From positions 1 through 64,000 of the forward strand of contig JAHBBC010000030.1 in NCBI GenBank assembly GCA_019915015.1: DNA of 64,000 bases. Direction: 5' to 3'. Shown here piece after piece: positions 44,238 through 54,226 of the stretch. A model generated the notes under the pieces. That model searched no databases, was not told the origin of the DNA, and was given only the letters and a program-made list of their open reading frames with translations. The stretch comes from Auriscalpium vulgare (lineage: Eukaryota > Basidiomycota > Agaricomycetes > Russulales > Auriscalpiaceae). Each line of letters opens with the position of its first letter. Position 1 is the stretch's first letter. Both the position numbers and the translations under genes were made by a program.

Positions 44238-46767
44238 TCATACCTGCAGTAGAGAGGGTGACTTACTCATCCTGAGCTGCGAAGGATGCACGCCCAGCGT
44301 CTGCGCAAGTGGGTGCGCCCATTTGAAGAGGTGCATCCAAGCGCACTCGACGTCGATGGACGAAAAACGTACTGAACCGCATTGAGACTGTGCTGGTGGG
44401 TCCAAAGAAGGATATAGCATCGCCCTGTGTATTGTTAAAGACGGTGCTGGCAGATAAAAAGGAAAGCACATACGTGAGGTAATCTTCGCCGGGTTCGCCT
44501 GTGTAAACCTTGCGCAAAAGCGCGGACTGAAAATGATCCCGCTGTTCGACTTTCAGGCGAGAAGTCTCTGACAATGTCGGATCCAGCTCCCATATGTTTC
44601 CCGCCTTGCAAAAGGCCCCCTTCGCCGTCACATCCCCGACTACAATATCCCCAATAGCGAAGGCGTCAAAATCATATGGGTGAGTATCAGTGTACGAATG
44701 CTGGGTCAAACCGACGGTGCCGGCCTGGTTGTCGAGTCGATTAAGTTCAGGCCTCCTCTTGAAGACGGATAGCCCGCAGGCGACGCTATTGGCCCCCAAA
44801 ATCTGTGTGTGACTGTGATGATGATGTCCGATTGGTGAGGTGCGGGTAATCATACCGGTTCGGGGGCGGTGGGATTCATTCCTTGCCAGATCGGTCGCAT
44901 GTACTATGTGGCAAGTTATATGTGATTCCCAAAAATGCGCAACACTCACGTCATGTAGGTTCCTCCCAAGGATGGCATGTCCCATGGGCAACGGAGCCCA
45001 TCGACGACGCTCAACAGACGTCTTCTCCTGCACTGGCAGTCCGATGACAAGACGTTGATTGTGGCCAATGCCATAGGCGGAAGTCTGAAATCGATTTCTC
45101 AAGAGGTCTGCAGCATGTAAAAATTGACGTACTTGGATAAATTGGTTCACTTGGTCATCGTCCAGTGATAATTGCTGCTTGACGTACAGCATACCAGCCT
45201 AAGGAAATATTATTGGAACACTGATTTACGCCCTCAGAGATTGACTTACGGAGATGTCTTTGTGCTGGTGGGAATCAGTGAGAGATCTGCAGCATGTGTA
45301 CTTATTTACTGGCTTACTACTCCCAACCACGCCCGTAAAATGTCTGTCGCAGTCGTCTGAGGCGCCCACGACGCCAGCGTGTAGGAGACAACATCTTGCT
45401 TCGGTGCTATCGAATCGCTAGCTTCAATGGATGAGGCTGCCAACTTCGAGCTCGTACACATACCATCGGAAAGCAGGATGAAAGGAGTTGACGTCTTGCC
45501 GTTTGAGTAGCCCAACAGCTGAGGAAGGCAAGGGTGACTGCACAGAATGCTTGATATTGGCGTATTACCGATCACTCAATCGGTGGAGGCACCTACTACA
45601 AGTTCCTCAAAAGCCTTACGTCCCTGTACCATTGCTAGTAACACAGTGGAGCTGACTGACAGATCGATATGCGAGTGCAGAAGCTTTACGCACCTTGACA
45701 GCTTCGTCTTTTGAGCCGACATATGACTTGACGACCACTTGAGTACCATTTGAGTTTGCTTCCGACAAGTCAGAGAACCAGCCAAAGGATTGCGCGCGTC
45801 TCTTCTTGAGTATAACCTCGGACGCGTGATATTTGCGGAACTTGGGATCAATTAGACGCAGCACGAGCCCCGCCAATATCCCGCTTACTCCGAATTCATC
45901 GACTGGTGCGGTGAGGAAGCCCTTTATTTCGTCGACCCCTGCTTCAGGAAAGACTACATCAGAAGTGTTCCCTGCGGTCGTCACTAACGCTCTTCTCCGA
46001 TCTGAAGTGAATTGGTCGTGCCGGGGTTCGACAGCATAGTGAATCTGGATGAGTGCCGTGAACTTTGCAGACGTTAACGAGTAGCCGGAATCAAATTCTA
46101 CGGCGTCGCACCTGGAATGCCTGCAGGGCTTCATCTAGCTGTGTCTCGCACTGCTGCAGCATGTCCTCGATCTGCGGCCGCGACAGAACCCGCTTTCGCC
46201 AGTTCGCTTGTGAGATGTGGCGCATGGAGTCTTGTAGTTCGCTTAGGGTGCTAGTCGATTGTGCGCGGTGACAAAGCTACGTAAGTATGACTTTCGTACC
46301 TTGGATGCATAGTGGCAAGCGTACCTTTCTAGCGCATGCAGGTTCTTGATTAGACTCGGCGGTGCGGAGTCCCACTTTCCCTCCATCTGCTCGCCGAGCT
46401 GGGTTAGCGACCGTGCGGCCCGCTTACCGATGCGCATACACCGTTCCTGATTGACCTTCACGTCCTGTGGGTATCGTGCATGTCAGCGTCCCAAAATGTG
46501 CGCAGCAATCATTGACTTGCTCACCGCGATGGTCCTGAGCACGACTGTGAGTAGGGCGGCCGCCGCAGCGGCCGGGGTCGACTGCAGTATGTTGGCAACA
46601 TCATCGGCGAGCTGCACAAGTGTGAGGGACCAGTCAAGCGAGTTGCGACCAGGGATCGCAGGTGTGCGTGTCTCGCGGATGGCGATGACCGTCGATGATG
46701 CCTTGACGGGTGTCAATGTCGGGGAGGAGGGTGGGCCGACGCGGCGTTTGAGGAAGTCGAGGCGCAT
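44238..46767 (-). CDS. MLKL-NTD-like helical bundle plus pseudokinase-like protein, paralog 1
   Basis: About ten exons. The start at 46767 gives MRLDFLKRRVGPP. The N-terminal helices include SLTLVQLADDVANILQSTPAAAAA, then VNQERCMRIGKRAARSLTQLGEQM, WDSAPPSLIKNLHALE and SQANWRKRVLSRPQIEDMLQQCETQLDEALQAFQ. This matches the four-helix MLKL_NTD-like domain widespread in agaricomycetes. The second half resembles a kinase N-lobe: WFSDLSEANSNGTQVVVKSYVG (beta3 with Lys), RDVRLLRN..HPCLPQLLGYSNG (alphaC-beta4) and TPFILLSD (beta5/hinge). Where kinases have HRD and DFG it has an AYGIGHNQRLVIGLP segment, so catalysis looks lost. A conserved segment HPYDFDAFAIGDIVVGD and the end WMHLFKWAHPLAQTLGVHPSQLRM follow. 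A 15-nt microexon (45250-45264) is shared with paralog 2. The 3' end is uncertain. Confidence 0.7.
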
Positions 46768-47236
46768 CTTGAGCACCACTGATACCTGCGATGGGCAAGT
46801 AGAGAACGGAGATAGATCACGACAAGCAAGAGCGATTATACCGTCCACAGGAGGCTCCCTAGCAGGGAGCTCTGCGGAAAAGCGGTGTTCAGTTGGATGG
46901 AACGTGGGCACGTCGCGATAAGATCACTCAGGCGCTCATGATCAGCCAAAGCGGCTGCGGGCGCCCACGCCCTACATACGCCGGCGGAGTCGAGGACCAA
47001 CCGTAAGTAAATAGTAACTACTAGTCGAAGTTGAACTGGGCATCAGCGGAATCTTGGCGCGGTCACGTGGTCGTGTTCTAAGGACCATGTTGAACTTTAA
47101 TCAAAACAGTGCTGAGTAAACCGGCAGTACTAGGATTGCACCCAATGCCTACTAGGGGAGAACAAGTGTCAATAATAAGAAACAGGGTGTGTGCATGTGT
47201 GTATTTCAAAGTCCGAGAGCAAGCTACTTAGCATAC
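46768..47236. other. Spacer between MLKL-like gene 1 and the split homeodomain-like gene
   Basis: About 470 bp. An open frame runs upstream of 46767 on the minus strand, but the paralog aligns only from MRLDFLKRR, so it is treated as 5' UTR/promoter. Confidence 0.5.
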
Positions 47237-47579
47237 TTAGGCCATTCTGCGCAAGGTAGTAGTCACCGGGTGATCGTAGCGCACCCGCCGCTGGGCGTTG
47301 TAGTCGGCGTACAAATCATCTACGTCAGTCGCGGCACGATACATAGGTTGTGCGCCGTAGGCATGCGGTGCATGCGTGGGGTGGCCAGGATGCAGAGCTG
47401 CAGACGCACGCTTGCGCCGTTGCTCATTGGTCCTCTGCATAAGCCCCGCGAGGGTACTTGCCACCTCCCTCTCCAGGTCCTCCGCAGAAGCGGCCCATTG
47501 CACCGTCGGAGAGTGCGCCACGTTGTTCCCTTGCACTGGCAAGTCACCCATCGTCCGACGCGAGAGCGATCGGGATCTC

Positions 47580-47584
47580 GGGAT
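47580..47584. repeat. Target-site duplication GGGAT, left copy
   Basis: GGGAT immediately precedes the left LTR and is repeated right after the right LTR at 52499-52503. Five bp is the usual copia duplication length. Confidence 0.9.
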
Positions 47585-47788
47585 TGTTGTCGTAGAACGT
47601 ACATTACTTACTTACAATCACTTCTTCGTACATATCCTCTATACTCATACTTTTGACGCTCGTTACCTAATCACGGACAACTCGTATAGTCGCCATACGC
47701 GCCACGTCGCCCCTCAGTCTCTTCTACATTCGACTGAGGTTACCTTTGGTCACTAGGTCACAGGCTTCTGCCGCCTTCGCTGCGTTTA
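47585..47788 (+). repeat. Left LTR of the copia element
   Basis: 204 bp, identical to 52295-52498 as far as can be read. It contains direct ATTACTTACTTACAATC and TACATATCC-type AT-rich blocks near its left end. Confidence 0.95.
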
Positions 47789-47871
47789 GGTTATGGGCCC
47801 TGAGCCGACACACTAGCTGTTGAGCCTACCCCAACCAAACCTTCCACTCCTTTGAACCCAAGTCTCAAGAG

Positions 47872-50800
47872 ATGGCCCCGACGAGTCCATCAGGCAGTCA
47901 GAGCTCGAACACGGGCGCTCCGCCGGGCGGGGGCAACCCAGACCCGAGCACCGGCGACTCGAAAACGGACGCACCGACGCACTGGACACTCACGGCGTCG
48001 GACTTCGATAGCACACGCTACACCAACCTCTTCCGTCTCCCCCACAAACTCACGCCGACAAATTACATTGCATGGAGCACCAACATCCAATCCGCTCTCG
48101 ACACCGTCGACCTCTTCGACTACGCGACCGATACCGTCCCGTTTCCGGACCCGAGCTCATATCCGAAGCAGTCCAACACGTGGCGCCGAGTCAGCGCACT
48201 CGTCAAGACGATACTGACGTCGAATATGACGGAGGAGGTGGTCGCCCAAGTGGCTCATCTTTCGTACGGTGCAGAAGTATGGGCAGAAGCACGCAGGCTG
48301 TTCTCCGGGCAGACGCTCACCGATTGGACGTTGACGATCACGTCACTGGTGACGACGAAATACGTTGAGGGCGAGGATCCCACGGCACATATCGCAAAGA
48401 TGAAGGCTTTCCGTCGCGACCTCGTGCTCATGGGCCGAGATGTCGACGACGAGATATTCGCCTGCTTCATGCGGATCTCCATGCCGCCATCGTGGAACTA
48501 TGTCTTCTCCGGCCTCCCCGATCACTACCTGTCCACGGAAATCGAGCGCCGCATCAAGGACGAGCACGGAGTCCGAACGAACCAGGCAACGACGGCGACT
48601 GCATACAGCGCCGCGTTCGCACGACGCGGAGGCAAACTGCGACGGACCCCCAAACCCGGGGAGTCTGTCTGCACGAACTGCAAGAACCCCGGCCACACGC
48701 ACGCCGATTGCTGGTCGAAGGGGGGCGGATCTGAAGGGAAAGGCCCAGGCCGGAACCGTAGGAAGAAGAAGGACAGCACGAAGGACGACGCGAAGACGAA
48801 CCAGGCCACCGAGCAGGCTAATCAAGCCACCGAACAGCCGGTCAGCGCCGACGTCGACCTCGACCAGCTCACATTCATGAGCGCGCCCTACATCTCCCGG
48901 TTCTCGTGGATCCTGGACAGCGGGTCGACGACGCACATATGCCGCGACCGCGCCGCATTCACCTCGTTCACGCCGAAGCACAGTATCATCAACGGCATCC
49001 AGACCGGAGTACCCCCGCTAGAAGTTATCGGCACGGGGACTGTCCAGGTCATATCGTCTGTCCAAGGCGCACGCGACCGCATCGTCACACTCGAGAACGT
49101 CAACTATTGTCCGACAGCGCGCAACAATATTGTCTCGCAGCCGCGGATGGACCTCAAGGGCCTCCGCATCGTCACGCACAACGGCCACGTCGCCGTGCAG
49201 AAGGCGAACGGCTTCGTCGTCATGGAGGGCTGGTTACGCCAGAACCTCTACGAGCTCAACTGCGTCATCGCGCCACCGACGCGACTCACTTCCACGCCCG
49301 ACGTCTCATTCATCGCGTCCGCATCCAAGTCCAACATTGATCTATGGCACCAACGTCTCGGTCACCTCGGCGAGTACAGCATCCGCCTCCTCAAATCGAA
49401 AGGCCTCGTAACAGGGATGGATCTCCACCCTGAAGGTGCGCTCGCACCGTGCGATGGCTGCGCGAAGGGGAAGAGCCCGCAGGCGCCCTTTCCGAAGGAG
49501 GCAGCAAACCGCTCGAAGGCCCGTCTCGAGCGCCTGCACATGGATCTTCAAGGACCGTTCGACGTATCGAACGCGGGCTACACATACACGCTCGCCGTCG
49601 TCGACGACGCCACACGCAAGGGCTGGAAGGAGTATCTCAAGCAGAAGAGCGACACCGCCGACGAGATCAAGGCGCTCATCGCACGCCTCGAGACGCGCAC
49701 AAGCGACAAAGTCAGGATCGTCCGAACAGACGGCGGAGGCGAGTTCATCAACACGGACTTGCAGGACTGGTTCAAGAGCAAGGGGATCACGCACGAGCGA
49801 TCCGCGCCATACACACCTCAGCAAAACGGCGTCGCGGAACGCTTCAACCGCACGACGCACGAGCTGGCGCTCTCGATGCTCAAGGGCGCGAAATTATCCA
49901 ACGCGTTCTGGCCCCAAGCGCACGAATATGCAAACCATGTCCGCAACCGCAGCCCGAACCGCTCGCTCTCTAGCCCACTGGTCACGCCCAACGAGGCATT
50001 TTACGGCACGAAGCCCGATCTTTCAGCACTGCGATCGTTCGGTGCTCGCTGCCATGTCCGCATACCGCCCGCTCAGCGCAAGAAGCTTGATGAGCACGCG
50101 TATGAAGCAGTATGGTGCGGATTCGAGCGCGGTTCTCGAGCATACAAGGTGTGGGTACCATCGAAACGTCAGTTTCGCACCTCGCGCGACGTCGTTGTCT
50201 ATGAAGACGTGCTCGCGCGTGAGGATGACGACGACGCACCACGAGCGTCGGCTGTTCCGAGTGAGGGGGTGAGACCAACTGCGCCGCCACCTGTGCCGGA
50301 ACGCGAGGATTCCACTCGCAACATGCCAACGACGCCTGCCGTCAATTCTGACGACCCAAACACCGGCGCCGAAGAACCCGCAGCTCAACCACCTCTCTCG
50401 CCTCTTCCAGCTCTCACACCTTCACCTCCGAGCACACCAGCAGCACCTCCTGCCGACGATCCACAACCCCGACGCACGACTCGTATTCAGCGCCCATCCT
50501 GGTACAAGAAAGCCGCCGACGCTACGAATGCGCGCGACGCAGCTGCGAAGGCCGACAACAAGGCCCTACGCGACGCGCGCGCTGCTCGCAAGCAACTACG
50601 CGACCAAGCTCAGCTCCAGGGGGTGGCGGATGCGCAGGATGACACGACAACGGAAGACGCGGACCCGTCATCGACAGAGGTCATCGTGCACTTCGCGTTT
50701 GTTGCCGTCTATGAAGGGAGGATTCCGGCGAGCTTCAAGGAGGCAACTGCAGGCGCTGATGCGCCGCAATGGTGGACGGCAATGGGAGAGGAGATGAGCA

Positions 50801-52287
50801 TGCACGAGAAGCGAGGAACCTGGGTTGTGGTGGAGCTACCGCCGGGAAGCTCAGTCATAGGGTGCCGATGGGTCTTCGACATCAAGTTTGGCCCGAACGG
50901 CGAAATCCTGCGCTGGAAAGCACGCCTAGTTGCCCAAGGTTTCTCCCAGATTCCCGGAGTGGACTTCGACGATACGTACTCGCCAACCGTCCGTCCCGAG
51001 TCACTGCGCATCTTGCTACACCTCGCCAAGGTTTGCGGATGGGTGCGCGGACAGGATGACGTGACAGGTGCATTCCTTCACAGCGACGTCGACCACACTA
51101 TTTATATGCGCCAGCCCCCGGGATTCGACGACGGGACAGACCGCGTCCTCTGCCTGCAGCGCAGCCTTTACGGACTTAAGCAGGCGTCCCGCCTCTGGCA
51201 CAAGTACATGAACGAGAAACTGGCGACAGTCTCGTTCCTTCCGACCGAACAGGACACCGCAGTCTACACTCGATCGTCCAACGGGAGTCATGCTATCCTC
51301 GCAGTCCACGTCGACAACTTCCTCAGCTTTGCGGATTCCGCAAAGGAGCTGACGCGCGTGCGCGGAGAGCTCCACAGCCTCTTTGAGATGAAGGAAGAGA
51401 ACCCCGACTGGATGCTAGGCTTCCAGCTCATCGACGACGCGGCTACCAATACGGTCTCCATCTCGCAACGGCAGTACATCGAGAGTCTTCTCAAGCGCTT
51501 CAACATGGACAAATGCAAGCCGCGGGACGTCCCAATGGATCCCAGCGTAGTCCTTTCGAAGTGGGACGCACCCGAGACGACCGAGGAGATCGAGCGCATG
51601 AAGACGGTCCCGTATCGCGCACTTACAGGCGCTCTCCTCTGGCTCTCTGTCATCTCGCGTCCCGACATCTCATTTGTCACTTCCAATCTATCGCAGTTCA
51701 ACGCCAATCCGGGCGAAGTACACTGGCATGCAGCCCAGAACGTTCTCCGGTACTTGGCGGGGACTCGCGACGTGCGCCTGGCCCTCGGTGGCACGTCTGG
51801 TGACTCCGACAGCTTACTCTGCTCTGTCGACTCGAATTGGGCTCGAGATATCGATGACCGTCGTTCGACATCGGGGTTTGTCTTTCAGATGGGCGACGCG
51901 ACGGTCTCCTGGTCAACAAAGAAGCAACCTACTGTGGCCAAGTCATCCACTGAAGGCGAGTACATGGCACTTGCGAACGCCGCGAGCCAAGGACTCTGGC
52001 TTCGACGCTTCCTCATCGAGATCGGCGTACCCGGCATCGAGGAGACGCCAACGGTCGTTCTTGTGGACAACCAAGGTGCCATTGACCTCTCGAAGGAATC
52101 TCGCTACCACTCACGCACGAAGCACATTGATGTTCAACATCATTTCGTCCGCGAGCGAGTTGCCGACGGTACCTTCGTGGTTCAGCACTGCCCAACGGGC
52201 CTGATGCTTGCAGACGGGCTCACAAAGCCTCTCGCACGTGTCAAGTTCCAGGAGATGGTGGATGGACTCGGACTCGTTCGTGATTGA
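47872..52287 (+). CDS. Copia Gag-Pol polyprotein (1471 aa)
   Basis: A single frame with all domains in copia order. A gag-like region comes first (TPTNYIAWSTNIQSALD .. LMGRDVDDEIFACFM). Next is a CCHC zinc knuckle near residues 267-280 (CTNCKNPGHTHADC), the protease DSG near 349 (ILDSGSTTHIC) and a GAG-pre-integrase segment LWHQRLGHLGEYS. The integrase triad is Asp558, Asp620 and Glu656 (D-D-35-E spacing; HMDLQGP, RTDGGGEF, NGVAERFNR). A Pro-rich linker is followed by reverse transcriptase (GCRWVFDIKFG, DVTGAFLHSDV, YGLKQASRLWHK) and RNase H (CSVDSNWARD, STEGEYMAL, LVDNQGAI). The RT active-site motif, normally with two Asp, reads VHVDN at residues 1145-1149, so the second Asp is Asn (codon AAC, 51316-51318). 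No frameshift or stop interrupts it. Confidence 0.95.
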   Translation: MAPTSPSGSQSSNTGAPPGGGNPDPSTGDSKTDAPTHWTLTASDFDSTRYTNLFRLPHKLTPTNYIAWSTNIQSALDTVDLFDYATDTVPFPDPSSYPKQSNTWRRVSALVKTILTSNMTEEVVAQVAHLSYGAEVWAEARRLFSGQTLTDWTLTITSLVTTKYVEGEDPTAHIAKMKAFRRDLVLMGRDVDDEIFACFMRISMPPSWNYVFSGLPDHYLSTEIERRIKDEHGVRTNQATTATAYSAAFARRGGKLRRTPKPGESVCTNCKNPGHTHADCWSKGGGSEGKGPGRNRRKKKDSTKDDAKTNQATEQANQATEQPVSADVDLDQLTFMSAPYISRFSWILDSGSTTHICRDRAAFTSFTPKHSIINGIQTGVPPLEVIGTGTVQVISSVQGARDRIVTLENVNYCPTARNNIVSQPRMDLKGLRIVTHNGHVAVQKANGFVVMEGWLRQNLYELNCVIAPPTRLTSTPDVSFIASASKSNIDLWHQRLGHLGEYSIRLLKSKGLVTGMDLHPEGALAPCDGCAKGKSPQAPFPKEAANRSKARLERLHMDLQGPFDVSNAGYTYTLAVVDDATRKGWKEYLKQKSDTADEIKALIARLETRTSDKVRIVRTDGGGEFINTDLQDWFKSKGITHERSAPYTPQQNGVAERFNRTTHELALSMLKGAKLSNAFWPQAHEYANHVRNRSPNRSLSSPLVTPNEAFYGTKPDLSALRSFGARCHVRIPPAQRKKLDEHAYEAVWCGFERGSRAYKVWVPSKRQFRTSRDVVVYEDVLAREDDDDAPRASAVPSEGVRPTAPPPVPEREDSTRNMPTTPAVNSDDPNTGAEEPAAQPPLSPLPALTPSPPSTPAAPPADDPQPRRTTRIQRPSWYKKAADATNARDAAAKADNKALRDARAARKQLRDQAQLQGVADAQDDTTTEDADPSSTEVIVHFAFVAVYEGRIPASFKEATAGADAPQWWTAMGEEMSMHEKRGTWVVVELPPGSSVIGCRWVFDIKFGPNGEILRWKARLVAQGFSQIPGVDFDDTYSPTVRPESLRILLHLAKVCGWVRGQDDVTGAFLHSDVDHTIYMRQPPGFDDGTDRVLCLQRSLYGLKQASRLWHKYMNEKLATVSFLPTEQDTAVYTRSSNGSHAILAVHVDNFLSFADSAKELTRVRGELHSLFEMKEENPDWMLGFQLIDDAATNTVSISQRQYIESLLKRFNMDKCKPRDVPMDPSVVLSKWDAPETTEEIERMKTVPYRALTGALLWLSVISRPDISFVTSNLSQFNANPGEVHWHAAQNVLRYLAGTRDVRLALGGTSGDSDSLLCSVDSNWARDIDDRRSTSGFVFQMGDATVSWSTKKQPTVAKSSTEGEYMALANAASQGLWLRRFLIEIGVPGIEETPTVVLVDNQGAIDLSKESRYHSRTKHIDVQHHFVRERVADGTFVVQHCPTGLMLADGLTKPLARVKFQEMVDGLGLVRD

Positions 52288-52292
52288 GGGGG
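52286..52292 (+). other. Polypurine tract of the copia element
   Basis: GAGGGGG just before the right LTR, overlapping the stop codon region of the polyprotein. This is the expected plus-strand priming site. Confidence 0.65.
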
Positions 52293-52294
52293 TG

Positions 52295-52498
52295 TGTTGT
52301 CGTAGAACGTACATTACTTACTTACAATCACTTCTTCGTACATATCCTCTATACTCATACTTTTGACGCTCGTTACCTAATCACGGACAACTCGTATAGT
52401 CGCCATACGCGCCACGTCGCCCCTCAGTCTCTTCTACATTCGACTGAGGTTACCTTTGGTCACTAGGTCACAGGCTTCTGCCGCCTTCGCTGCGTTTA
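52295..52498 (+). repeat. Right LTR of the copia element
   Basis: 204 bp, same sequence as the left LTR, followed by the second GGGAT at 52499-52503. Confidence 0.95.
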
Positions 52499-53179
52499 GG
52501 GATTTCATAGTACCCCGTCTCCTCGAAATAGCTGTTGTGTGTGGAGTGCTGTACTGGGATTGCGGCCAGGTGCGAAGAGGCGGACGTCGGTTGAGGAGCG
52601 GGATATCGGGGAAAGGTGGAAGGGGACGGCGCCATCGACGGCGGCTGCGACAGGACAGTGACTTTCTGGCCGTTGCTCCAGTCGACCTCGTCTTCGGTGA
52701 GGAATCTGCCCTTCTCTGATGGATGAGACCTCGCCAGGATTTCGATGCGTGCCCTCTCGCGGGGACTCAGCGCCACAGGTTCTCTCATTCGCTCACTGTG
52801 TAAAGCCACGGAGTAATCATCGGGGAGGGCGGTCTTGCGGAGAGTGGCAACCAATTCACGTCTGTTGCTGAACCAGTGGTCGACTTTTGATGGTGGATCG
52901 CTTTTATCGAAATGCGGGACTCTGTAAATTGGGGGATGGAGAAGGGAGTTGATAGATCACGCACCAACCAACCATGTCGACCAGTGCGAGCTTCTGCTCG
53001 CCATTGGGATACGAATTTTGTTTGAAGAAGACGAGCAGCTTGCTGAGCTGCTTTTCATTCATCGTTACGAATCTCGCATCGCGGCCATCCTTCCGAGTCG
53101 AGCGATATTTGGACGAGGCGGTCTTGGTGCGCTTCTTGCTCGCCACGGCCTTCTTCTTTGACGATGCAGCGGGAGCCAT

Positions 53180-54226
53180 ATCGACGTCGATGTGGTTGGA
53201 CGAGTTACTTACAAGGTGTGATTGGTGGAGATTGCAGAATGCAGAGGGCAATGTGGAGAAACAGTGATGCTTAGCACCGGAGGATCGACTTTTGAATTTG
53301 TACTCCTGCGCGCTGCTCAACCACAGGGCACAGAGACCAACGAACCATGAGGAATCTCGGCACGAGGCCTATTGACGGGGCTATCCGCGCGACGAGGACA
53401 ATGGCGCCGCGGCGTGGCCGGAGTGCATACAGCACAGCCCTCTGTCCGCGTCAATACATATTGGTATCGCGTTTTGAGCGAGCCCGAAGATGTGGCTTAC
53501 TGGAGTGAGCGGGGCCTGAGTGCGGACGACGAGGACGGATCGCCGAGATTGTTTGGGGTTCAACTCCGCGGGACATGAATCTATGCCAGCGTTCTCCGTT
53601 CTCGAAGAGAAAATATTGCAGATTTTCTGCGGTTTCATTCACGAAGTGGGGAAGAGCATTTCGCCGCTCGCCGCACTGCGCATATTATTATCTGCCACCG
53701 AGTCACAGCTTGGCACGATGACTGCCGGCGGTTAGCAGGGCGCTTTGACGGCCACTGATCGGTTCCATTGACCCATCGCTTGGAGGCCAGCATTATTCTG
53801 TGTCGATGAAACTCGGAACGGAGCTTGGAGACTGGCCGTGCGGCGGATGCAGTGGACTGGGGCGAATCGGCAAAACGTGGTACGCAACGTTGAAAATTCG
53901 CGTTGGGCATCCGCCATCTAGATCTGATCGAGGTGAATGAAGTTGATGAGTTGACATCATGAACCAAGATTTGAGGTCCTCGCCCAAGCTCAAGAGGGGC
54001 CTGGATTCGTATGTCGTGTATGCATCATGATCTGCCTGCAATACGACGAGTGTTGCGGTCAAAGCGGATTTGTGGTTGAAAACATGAGGCTTGGTTGAAA
54101 GGAGTACTGTGCATCCTATCTTGTAGATCTTTCGAAGTATGCGCGATCTCGCCGCGAAGAGTGTCCCCATTATCATGGCAAGCATCACGCGTCACAAGTG
54201 CTATGGCTTGAGTTTCAAATATTCTG
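53180..54226. other. Gap between the homeodomain-like gene and MLKL-like gene 2
   Basis: About 1 kb. It holds the promoter of the split gene and the 3' side of paralog 2. No supported gene; short frames have no recognised domain. Confidence 0.5.

Larger units (their letters stand above)
47585..52498 (+). mobile_element. Complete Ty1/copia LTR retrotransposon (4,914 bp)
   Basis: Two 204-bp LTRs flank a single long open frame (47872-52287). The LTRs start TGTTGTCGTAG and end GCGTTTA and are identical in every base compared by eye. A polypurine tract (GAGGGGG, 52286-52292) abuts the right LTR, and a candidate primer-binding region begins right after the left LTR (GGTTATGGGCCC, 47789-47800). GGGAT duplications flank the whole. 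Identical LTRs mean a very recent insertion. Gene order, with integrase before reverse transcriptase, identifies the copia superfamily. It lies in the opposite orientation to the gene it splits. Confidence 0.97.
47237..53179 (-). pseudogene. Homeodomain-like gene split by a copia retrotransposon
   Basis: 5' part (52504-53179): MAPAASSKKKAVASKKRTK, a basic stretch, then a homeodomain-like segment MNEKQLSKLLVFFKQNSYPNG, EQKLALVDMV and, after an intron near 52910-52970, VDHWFSNRRELV. WFSNRR matches the helix-3 WFxNR signature, with an extra Pro/Asp-rich loop (PHFDKSDPP) before it. A Pro/Ser-rich tail reaches ..EETGYYEIP. There the 4,914-bp element and duplicated GGGAT intervene. The 3' part (47237-47580) resumes in the same frame with SRSLSRRTMGDLPVQG and ends ..TTTLRRMA. 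Without the element and one GGGAT copy the frame is continuous. As it stands the protein would run into the LTR and stop about 10 residues later (52468), losing roughly 115 C-terminal residues but keeping the homeodomain-like part. A DNA-binding role is inferred. Confidence 0.75.
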
